The position numbers and the translations under genes were made by a program. A stretch of 5,526 nt of DNA from Chloroflexota bacterium (lineage in GTDB: Bacteria > Chloroflexota > Dehalococcoidia > UBA3495). Under the pieces are notes generated by a model, which ran no database searches, had not been told where the DNA came from, and saw only the letters and a program-made list of their open reading frames with translations. The stretch covers positions 1 through 5,526 of the forward strand of contig JACZXN010000146.1 of assembly GCA_022571575.1 (NCBI GenBank). Direction: 5' to 3'. Shown here piece after piece: positions 1-4,070 of the stretch (positions are counted from its first letter, which is position 1; every line of letters begins with the position of its first letter).

Positions 1-1
1 C

Positions 2-607
2 GAGGACGGCGGCCAGAACTGGGAGCGCATCGACGTTGGCCCCAACGACGGGCGAAACGGCTACGTGATCATGCGTATGACCCAGGGCAGCCGGCCGCAG
101 ATCGTCACCTTCGGCGCGAATGACCATGACCCCAGCGAGAACCTGGGTTTCATGCGCAGCAACGACATGGGACGCACCTGGGAGTTCTTCGCGCCGGAAT
201 TCCGGACCAAGTCGATCCACGACTTCGGCCTGTCGGCCGACGGCCGGTCCATCTATGTGAACGAGGGCGGCGCCTATTTCGGGTGGGTCTCCAGAGACGC
301 CGGCGCGACCTGGAGCCAGGGTCCCATCCTACAGGTCAACGGCCCCATCGCCGTTTCTCCGGCCGACCCCAACCTGGTGCTGTTCGGCTCTCCCGGCGAC
401 GTGCGGCGGTCCACCGACGGCCTGGCCTCCATGAATATCGTGATGTCTGATGTGGGCACGGTGCGGGAGATCGTTTTCTCTCAATCAGACCCAAAGGTCG
501 TTTACGCCGAGACCGACGGATACGTCCTCTACCGTAGCGACGACGCCGGTCTGACCTGGCGATTGCTGGTCAAGGGCCGGGAGGAGGTGCTGAACGCCCA
601 GCCGTAG
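2..607 (+). CDS. Asp-box (BNR/sortilin-like) beta-propeller protein, C-terminal part, 5' end outside window
   Basis: The frame is open from the left edge, so this is the last ~201 residues of a longer protein ending at TAG 605-607; the GTG at 65 is internal, not a start. Four Asp-box motifs (S-x-D-x-G-x-T-W) are visible: a first one cut by the edge (EDGGQNW, nt 2-22), SNDMGRTW (158-181), SRDAGATW (290-313) and SDDAGLTW (536-559), plus a decayed copy (STDG, from nt 410). From the second copy onward they recur about every 40-44 residues, the blade repeat of BNR/YCF48/sortilin-type propellers. Such domains occur in secreted sialidases, other glycosidases and photosystem-assembly-like proteins; the Asp box is structural, so no substrate can be inferred. 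No signal peptide or catalytic domain is visible because the N-terminus is missing. The last residues after the final Asp box are short, as expected for a propeller that closes near the C-terminus. Fold assignment is strong; function is unknown. Confidence 0.85.
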   Translation, partial: EDGGQNWERIDVGPNDGRNGYVIMRMTQGSRPQIVTFGANDHDPSENLGFMRSNDMGRTWEFFAPEFRTKSIHDFGLSADGRSIYVNEGGAYFGWVSRDAGATWSQGPILQVNGPIAVSPADPNLVLFGSPGDVRRSTDGLASMNIVMSDVGTVREIVFSQSDPKVVYAETDGYVLYRSDDAGLTWRLLVKGREEVLNAQP

Positions 608-642
608 AGCTATTTGTTGCAGCCGGTACCGCAGATTCCTCC

Positions 643-671
643 TTGACGCTGCCGGCGCCGGTCTTTAGAAT
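643..671 (+). promoter_or_regulatory. Sigma70-type promoter for the 41-aa secreted peptide
   Basis: TTGACG (643-648) and TAGAAT (666-671) are separated by exactly 17 nt, each one mismatch from the sigma70 consensus. A transcript would start near 678, about 38 nt before the ATG at 716. The site lies in the gap after the propeller gene and is followed by a micro-ORF and a terminator, so the elements form a coherent unit. Predicted from sequence only. Confidence 0.65.
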
Positions 672-715
672 TAGGGCTAGGTTCAGTCCTGACATGTGGA
701 ATAGCTAGGTGGGAT

Positions 716-841
716 ATGCGTAAATTTCTGATTCCTTTGGTATTCGTGGTTTTGCTGACCGTTGCCGCAGTCATGCCCGCCGTCGCCGGCGCGCCGGACG
801 ACGCCCCCGCGCACTCGGCTCAGAGCTGTAGTTCGATCTAG
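716..841 (+). CDS. Small secreted peptide, 41 aa, with signal peptide
   Basis: ATG 716 to TAG 839-841 encodes 41 residues. The N-terminus (MRKFLIPLVFVVLL, then TVAAVMPAVA) is a textbook Sec signal peptide: a two-residue basic n-region, a hydrophobic core at about residues 4-20, and an AVA|G signal peptidase I site at 24|25. Cleavage would release a 17-residue peptide, roughly GAPDDAPAHSAQSCSSI, with one cysteine. There is no lipobox, so it should not be a lipoprotein. An SD-like AGGTGGG (707-713) lies close to the ATG, a promoter lies at 643-671 and a terminator at 926-961, giving a complete monocistronic unit. I recognise no family. It could be a secreted signal, a processed peptide or a remnant of a longer exported protein. 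Alternatively the transcript may act mainly as RNA, since most of its ~280 nt are non-coding. Confidence 0.6.
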   Translation: MRKFLIPLVFVVLLTVAAVMPAVAGAPDDAPAHSAQSCSSI

Positions 842-864
842 CGTCCGCTGTCTCCCACAGCATC

Positions 865-883
865 GGCGGCCGGTAGAGCCGCC
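865..883 (+). other. Hairpin in the 3' untranslated region of the small-peptide transcript
   Basis: GGCGGC (865-870) and GCCGCC (878-883) form a perfect 6-bp GC stem with a 7-nt loop. It has no T-run after it, so it is not an intrinsic terminator. It lies between the micro-ORF stop (841) and the terminator (926), and could stabilise the 3' end or be incidental in GC-rich DNA. Confidence 0.35.
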
Positions 884-925
884 ATCCCCCGCTGAATAAC
901 CAGCATTAAATCGATCAAGCTATTC

Positions 926-961
926 GGCCCCGCTCCATCTCCGTGGGCGGGGCCTTTTTTT
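926..961 (+). terminator. Rho-independent terminator of the small-peptide unit
   Basis: GGCCCCGC (926-933) pairs with GCGGGGCC (947-954); one wobble and one further GC pair can extend the stem inward, leaving a ~9-nt loop. Seven Ts follow (955-961). It ends 26 nt before the TTG start of the downstream transporter, isolating the upstream unit from it. Confidence 0.9.
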
Positions 962-986
962 GGGCGCCTCTTGGGGCGGTTAGATA

Positions 987-1715
987 TTGGAAGAATTGAT
1001 AAAGATAGTCGCCGTCGTGGCCGCGACGGCGATTGGCTTCACCATCGCCGGAGTTGCCGGCTTCGGCGGCGGGGTGGTGGCCCTTCCCGTCCTGGTCTGG
1101 GTGTTCGGCGTGCGGGAGGCCATCCCCATACTGTCGATCTCCCAACTGCTCAGCACCGCCTCGAGGATCTGGCTCCACCGGGACGGGATCAGCTGGCCGG
1201 TGGTCCGTTACTTCGCCCTGGGGGCGCTGCCATTGTCCGTCCTGGGCAGCTTCATATTCATCGCCATCGACACCACGTTGCTGGTGCGCATCTTGGGTGT
1301 GATGATGCTCCTCTTCGTGGTCTATACCCGGATGCCCATCGGGCGCAATTTCACCATGAAACTATGGGCCTTCACGCCCCTGGGCGCGGCCACCGGATTC
1401 GGCTCCGCCTTCTTGGGCATTCCCGGTCCCTTCGCCGCCGTCTTCTACCTGGCCTACGGTCTGGCGGCCAGCCCCTACATCGGCACATCTTCCCTGGGGA
1501 TGGGGTTGATACAGGTGCCAAAGCTGATCATCTTCGGCGCCGGCGGCCTATTGACCCCGCGGGTCCTGCTGCTGGGCATCGGATTGGGGGCCATCGCCGC
1601 CTTCGCCGCCTATCTGGGGAGAATCATTCTCAGGCGGGTGCCGGAAAGTGTGTTCCCCAAGATCATAACGGTCATGCTGCTCGTGTCCGGGATCGTCTTT
1701 TTGATCAGGGGGTGA
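987..1715 (+). CDS. TauE/SafE (TSUP) family membrane transporter
   Basis: A 242-residue hydrophobic protein of typical length for the 4-toluene sulfonate uptake permease (TSUP, TauE/SafE) family, whose members export or import sulfite, sulfoacetate and related organic anions across the inner membrane. About eight membrane segments can be read, approximately at residues 5-25, 28-41, 44-60, 73-93, 97-115, 131-158, 165-212 (two passes) and 224-241. The two family half-repeats are visible: an early Gly-rich GFGGGVVALP (25-34) and a second-half GFGSAFLGIPGPF (137-149). The start is TTG 987: an in-frame TAG sits at 981-983 and no ATG or GTG offers a family-length N-terminus; TTG 996 is the next option. 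The only SD-like sequence is GGGGCGG (973-979). The gene stands alone between a terminator and a regulated promoter, so the substrate cannot be inferred from neighbours. Confidence 0.88.
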   Translation: MEELIKIVAVVAATAIGFTIAGVAGFGGGVVALPVLVWVFGVREAIPILSISQLLSTASRIWLHRDGISWPVVRYFALGALPLSVLGSFIFIAIDTTLLVRILGVMMLLFVVYTRMPIGRNFTMKLWAFTPLGAATGFGSAFLGIPGPFAAVFYLAYGLAASPYIGTSSLGMGLIQVPKLIIFGAGGLLTPRVLLLGIGLGAIAAFAAYLGRIILRRVPESVFPKIITVMLLVSGIVFLIRG

Positions 1716-1720
1716 CCTTC

Positions 1721-1762
1721 GCAACACCTTCGTAACTCTTCGGTAACTCTTGGGTAACTCTT
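1721..1762. repeat. Direct repeats with 11-bp period, probable response-regulator binding site
   Basis: GTAACTCTT occurs at 1732-1740, 1743-1751 and 1754-1762, an exact 11-bp period, with a decayed copy (GCAACACCTT) one period upstream at 1721-1730. Tandem direct repeats of about one helical turn are the known binding pattern of OmpR/PhoB-family response regulators (Pho boxes have 7-8 conserved bases with 11-bp spacing). The array ends 7 bp before a -10 hexamer and would occupy the -35 region, the activator position in Pho-type promoters. The regulator's identity is unknown; none is encoded in this window. Confidence 0.6.
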
Positions 1763-1769
1763 CCTCTAT

Positions 1770-1775
1770 TAATAT
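1770..1775 (+). promoter_or_regulatory. -10 box of an activator-dependent promoter for the 138-aa gene
   Basis: TAATAT (1770-1775), within an AT-rich TATTAATAT stretch, resembles a sigma70 -10. The hexamer at -35 spacing is poor (around 1747-1752, CTCTTG) and is covered by the 11-bp repeats, suggesting that an activator substitutes for it. Transcription would start near 1782, about 50 nt before ATG 1834. Confidence 0.45.
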
Positions 1776-1833
1776 GTTCTCACCGGGTTGAGTCTTCATC
1801 AATTATCAACCAAATTCATCCGGCCGAGGAAGC

Positions 1834-2250
1834 ATGACCCTGACCCTAGATCGCCCGATTGACGGTCTCACCGCAGTCGCGGACCCCATCACGCCGGGAC
1901 CGGCCCGCAAACGCCGCAGCCGCGACCGCCAGCCATTCACTCCCGACCCTGTAGAGGTGGCGGTGTACTGGTGGTGGACCGATGATGGCCGGACAGCCTG
2001 CATGGAGAACCAGTTCTCCACCGTGCCGGCCACCCCCATCCGTTTCCGTTGCATCGGCACCAGCAGCGCCAAATACCCCAAGCGCTACCGCGTGGACCTG
2101 GCCCAGGCGTTGGACCCACTGCCGGAGCTTAACCGGCGCGAACTGAAGGCCCTGGGCAATGCGCTGGCCGATGCCCTGAGCCGCAAGCTGGGCGTGGAAG
2201 TGGCGCCCCTCTCCTGCGATGTCATCGATACCGTTCTGAGCGGCGTTTAA
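1834..2250 (+). CDS. Hypothetical protein, 138 aa
   Basis: I do not recognise this protein. ATG 1834 is preceded by GAGGAAG (1826-1832), a strong but closely spaced SD, and the frame ends at TAA 2248-2250. The first ~40 residues are Pro/Asp/Thr-rich with a basic patch (ARKRRSRDRQ, 24-33) and look disordered. Residues ~41-138 look like a small folded domain: a strand-like VEVAVYWWW (41-49, three consecutive Trp), a central segment with Cys 56 and Cys 73, then a helix-prone stretch (ELNRRELKALGNALADAL) and a C-terminal VEVAPLSCDVID. No signal peptide or membrane segment is present, so it should be cytoplasmic. It stands alone between its own promoter with 11-bp repeats and a terminator, so it appears to be a regulated single-gene unit. 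The basic patch could bind nucleic acid, but that is only a possibility. Confidence 0.75.
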   Translation: MTLTLDRPIDGLTAVADPITPGPARKRRSRDRQPFTPDPVEVAVYWWWTDDGRTACMENQFSTVPATPIRFRCIGTSSAKYPKRYRVDLAQALDPLPELNRRELKALGNALADALSRKLGVEVAPLSCDVIDTVLSGV

Positions 2251-2283
2251 CCCTCGTAAATCCGGTCAGCCCTTGATCCTCGC

Positions 2284-2323
2284 AAAATGAGACCCCGCAC
2301 GGAATCACCGTGCGGGGTCTTTT
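2284..2323. terminator. Bidirectional rho-independent terminator between convergent genes
   Basis: A perfect 12-bp stem, GACCCCGCACGG (2291-2302) with CCGTGCGGGGTC (2308-2319), closes a 5-nt loop (AATCA). TTTT follows on the plus strand (2320-2323), and AAAA (2284-2287) gives a T-run for the minus strand. It lies between the plus-strand 138-aa gene ending at 2250 and the minus-strand marR ending at 2370, so it can serve both. Confidence 0.9.
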
Positions 2324-2369
2324 CGTACCACGCTGGGAGCAGGAGACGATTGTCGGAGCGTAAGGGCAG

Positions 2370-2828
2370 TTATCTTCCGGCGGCCAACACCCTCTTGAAC
2401 ACCCGCCCCAGCAAGACCGCTTCTTCTTCGGTTATGTGGCCCAGGAACACCTTCCATGCGTCCTTGGAATGGTCCGGGCCGACCCTCTCGATGGTGTCCC
2501 TTCCCTGCTGGGTGATGACGGCGTAATACCCCCGCCGGTCCCCTGGACAGGGCTCCCGGAGCACCAGGCCCGCCTCGATCATCCGGTCCAGAAGCCGGGT
2601 GACGCCGCTGCGGGTCAAGAGCACCGACTCCGCCAGCTCTCCCATCCTCAGCCTGCCCTCCGGCCCGTCGGCCAGTTGGAGCAAAACGTCCCACCAAGAC
2701 AGGGGTAGGCCGTGCTGCTCATGCATCCGGCGCTCCAGGTACTTCACCACCGTGGAGTGGGTCTCCAAGAACGCCCGCCACATGTCCAGATGTTCCTGCG
2801 TATTCTGGGCTTTTACCGTTGCCGCCAT
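2370..2828 (-). CDS. MarR-family winged-helix transcriptional regulator
   Basis: A 152-residue protein of typical MarR length. The order fits the family: an N-terminal dimerisation helix (~10-40), a helix with the characteristic SWWDVLLQLA (44-53), the helix-turn-helix with RMGELAESVLLTRSG (61-75) and recognition helix TRSGVTRLLDRMIEAGLV (72-89), the wing with the conserved D97-R98-R99 followed by YYAVITQQG (101-109), and C-terminal helices (~120-150) completing the dimer. MarR proteins act as cytoplasmic dimers that bind inverted repeats and release DNA on binding small, often phenolic or carboxylic, ligands. The gene is transcribed divergently from the 2-oxo acid dehydrogenase E1 genes, with an inverted repeat over its own -35 box, so autoregulation and possibly control of that operon are likely (inference). 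The promoter places the transcript start at or next to the ATG, predicting a leaderless mRNA. The ligand is unknown. Confidence 0.93.
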   Translation of the reverse strand: MAATVKAQNTQEHLDMWRAFLETHSTVVKYLERRMHEQHGLPLSWWDVLLQLADGPEGRLRMGELAESVLLTRSGVTRLLDRMIEAGLVLREPCPGDRRGYYAVITQQGRDTIERVGPDHSKDAWKVFLGHITEEEAVLLGRVFKRVLAAGR

Positions 2829-2834
2829 GCCTCG

Positions 2835-2863
2835 ATTATAGGATCAGTTATTTTGACAATCAA
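2835..2863 (-). promoter_or_regulatory. marR promoter, predicted leaderless
   Basis: On the minus strand, TTGATT (2863-2858) and a perfect TATAAT (2840-2835) are separated by 17 nt. Transcription would start about 7 nt past the -10, at or next to base 2828, which is the A of the marR ATG. The only SD-like sequence (GAGG, complement of 2830-2833) lies one base from the ATG and would not be transcribed. Confidence 0.65.
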
Positions 2864-2870
2864 CTATTGA
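2853..2870. promoter_or_regulatory. Candidate MarR operator (interleaved inverted repeats)
   Basis: TTGA-CAA-TCAA (2853-2863) is an inverted repeat, and its right arm is reused in TCAA-CTA-TTGA (2860-2870), giving three half-sites spaced 7 bp apart. It covers the marR -35 (2858-2863), a typical repressor position. MarR-family sites are usually 16-20 bp palindromes of AT-rich half-sites, so the size fits; binding is inferred. Confidence 0.4.
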
Positions 2871-2907
2871 CGGTGCAAGTTCGTGGCGGCGCGGGATAAA
2901 TCAGGCG

Positions 2908-2916
2908 TGATATCAT
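2908..2916 (+). promoter_or_regulatory. Extended -10 promoter candidate for the E1 alpha-beta operon
   Basis: TG-A-TATCAT (2908-2916) matches an extended -10 (TGnTATAAT with one mismatch). There is no recognisable -35 at 17-nt spacing, which extended -10 promoters can tolerate. The start would be near 2923, about 46 nt before ATG 2969. This is the best candidate seen in the divergent intergenic region, but not a strong one. Confidence 0.35.
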
Positions 2917-2931
2917 GGATTTCAGGTAAGA

Positions 2932-2970
2932 ATCGGCCACATCAACCCGTTCTTAAAGGAATGGGCCGAT
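2932..2970 (+). promoter_or_regulatory. Possible leader hairpin overlapping the E1 alpha start
   Basis: ATCGGCC (2932-2938) is complementary to GGCCGAT (2964-2970), whose last two bases are the first two of ATG 2969; the SD (2956-2960) would sit in the loop. A second GGCCGAT at 2974-2980 could pair instead, freeing the ATG. The 25-nt loop makes the stem marginal. It may be a translational switch or chance complementarity. Confidence 0.25.
2956..2960 (+). promoter_or_regulatory. Shine-Dalgarno site supporting the E1 alpha start at 2969
   Basis: AAGGA at 2956-2960 lies 8 nt before ATG 2969, good spacing. An ATG at 2961 abuts it directly but opens only a three-codon frame (stop 2970-2972). A second in-frame start, ATG 3008, has its own AGGGAG (2997-3002) 5 nt upstream, so initiation there (339 aa) is also possible. 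Confidence 0.55.
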
Positions 2971-4027
2971 GACGGCCGATCACCCGTCCCGCGATCAGGG
3001 AGCTGAGATGCCGGCCAACGACGGTATTGAACGTCTCTGCATTGAACGTCTCCACGGCTCCGGACTGGACGGCACGGACGCCCAGCGGATCTACCGCCAC
3101 ATGCTGCTGGCGCGCACCATCTCGGAGAAGAGTTGGCTCCTCACCCGGCAGGGGCGTGTCTTGTTCACCATGCCCTGCGACGGCCAGGAAGCAGCCGACG
3201 TCGCCAGCGCCTACGCCCTGGACCGCGGCAACGACTTCATCGTTCCCTACGCCCGCAGCCTGGGGGCGATGCTGGTCAAGGGCATGACCACCCAGGAGGT
3301 CATGCTCAACATGTTCGGCAAGGCCGCGGACCCCAACAGCGGCGGCCGCCAGATGCCCATGCACTGGGGGCACAAGAAACTGGGAATCATCTCCATGGGC
3401 AGCTCGGTGGCAACGACCATCCCCAGGGCGGCGGGGGTGGCCCTGGCCTCCAAACTCAGGAAGCAGAACTCCGTGACCATGGTTTATTTCGGCGAGGGTT
3501 CGGCCAGCGAAGGCGATTTTCACGAGGGGCTGGCCTTCGCGGGCGTCCACCCGCTTCCGGTGGTGTTCTTCTGCAACAACAACGGTTGGGCCACCTCGGT
3601 CCCGGTCAACCTCCAGAGCGCCGAGCCCCAGATCGCCAAGAGGGCCCAGGGGTATGGGTTCCCCGGCGTGACGGTTGACGGCCTGGACCCGCTGACGGTT
3701 TACCAAGCGGTGAAAGCGGCGGTGGAGCGGGCCCGGTCCGGAGAGGGGCCCACCCTGGTCGAGGCCACCACCATCCGCATGATGCCCCATTCCAGTTCCG
3801 ACGACCACCTGCGCTACCGGACCCAGGAAGAATTGGACGCGGAGAGAAAGCTGGACCCGTTACCTCGCTTCAGGGATTTCTTGATCTCCGCCGGCCTGCT
3901 GAACGAGGAATCAGATCAGACGATGCGGGACGCCGTAGACCAAGAAGTTGAAGCGGCCATAGAATCAGCGGACGCGGCCCCGTCTCCGGACCCTGACTCA
4001 GCGTTGGACGGGGTCTACGCGCCATAG
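2969..4027 (+). CDS. Thiamine-diphosphate-dependent 2-oxo acid dehydrogenase E1 subunit alpha (branched-chain type)
   Basis: This 352-residue protein is a full-length E1 alpha subunit. With E1 beta it decarboxylates a 2-oxo acid using thiamine diphosphate and passes the acyl group to a lipoyl E2. The ThDP/Mg motif runs from GEGSASEGD (175-183) to FFCNNNGWATS (200-210). GEG in place of the pyruvate dehydrogenase GDG, the FFC-NN-G segment and the phosphorylation-loop-like PHSSSDDHLRYR (273-284) are features of branched-chain 2-oxo acid dehydrogenases (BkdA1/BfmBAA), so that substrate class is preferred over pyruvate or acetoin. The early helix has RTISEKSWLLTRQGRV (49-64), and the substrate-entry region GRQMPMHWG (126-134) is intact. 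Residues 1-33 are a variable extension containing a five-residue duplication (IERLC/IERLH, 20-29). The beta gene follows 34 nt after the stop, indicating one operon; no E2 or E3 gene is visible. Substrate assignment is by motif resemblance only. Confidence 0.93.
   Translation: MTADHPSRDQGAEMPANDGIERLCIERLHGSGLDGTDAQRIYRHMLLARTISEKSWLLTRQGRVLFTMPCDGQEAADVASAYALDRGNDFIVPYARSLGAMLVKGMTTQEVMLNMFGKAADPNSGGRQMPMHWGHKKLGIISMGSSVATTIPRAAGVALASKLRKQNSVTMVYFGEGSASEGDFHEGLAFAGVHPLPVVFFCNNNGWATSVPVNLQSAEPQIAKRAQGYGFPGVTVDGLDPLTVYQAVKAAVERARSGEGPTLVEATTIRMMPHSSSDDHLRYRTQEELDAERKLDPLPRFRDFLISAGLLNEESDQTMRDAVDQEVEAAIESADAAPSPDPDSALDGVYAP
3026..3055 (+). repeat. In-frame 15-nt tandem duplication near the E1 alpha N-terminus
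   Basis: Units 3026-3040 and 3041-3055 match at 13 of 15 bases (both begin ATTGAACGTCTC) and encode IERLC then IERLH. It lies in the variable N-terminal extension ahead of the conserved domain, so it is probably a neutral replication-slippage product. Confidence 0.8.
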
Positions 4028-4031
4028 GCGG

Positions 4032-4070
4032 CCTGATGGGTGAGCCTGATGGGTGAGATTGATGGGTGAG
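4032..4070 (+). repeat. Three tandem 13-nt repeats carrying ATG and SD-like signals between E1 alpha and beta
   Basis: CCTGATGGGTGAG occurs at 4032-4044 and 4045-4057, followed by ATTGATGGGTGAG at 4058-4070 (two changes). Because 13 is not a multiple of 3, the ATG in each copy (4036, 4049, 4062) is in a different frame. The first two open seven-codon frames ending at TGA 4054-4056 and 4067-4069; the third is in the E1 beta frame. GGTGAG in each copy is a weak SD lying 4 nt before the next copy's ATG. The array fills most of the gap between the two genes. Confidence 0.9.

Noticed and set aside
865..883. Hairpin as a first terminator of the small-peptide unit
   Set aside because: There is no T-run after the stem; the terminator at 926-961 is clearly better.
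842..925. Frameshifted continuation of the 41-aa peptide
   Set aside because: The alternative frames give short basic/proline-rich sequences ending within about 20 codons, with no motif, so the TAG at 839-841 is taken as the true stop.
971..1735. A 254-codon plus-strand open frame overlapping the transporter
   Set aside because: It is the out-of-frame reading of the TSUP gene; the product is Arg/His/Gly-rich and lacks membrane segments or motifs, while the other frame gives a clear family match.
1721..1762. 11-bp repeats as a CRISPR array or plasmid iterons
   Set aside because: Units and spacers are far too short for CRISPR, and there are only three or four copies with no replication gene; the position next to a -10 box favours a regulator site.
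2305..2697. A 130-codon minus-strand frame overlapping marR
   Set aside because: It runs through the terminator and reads the MarR coding sequence out of frame; low-complexity Gly/Arg composition.
2853..2881. Perfect TTGACA (2853-2858) as the -35 of the E1 operon
   Set aside because: At 17-nt spacing the -10 position reads CAAGTT, and no good hexamer occurs at 16-18 nt; it is better explained as part of the inverted-repeat operator.
2942..3808. A 288-codon minus-strand open frame
   Set aside because: It is antisense to the well-supported E1 alpha gene and has shadow-type composition with no motif.
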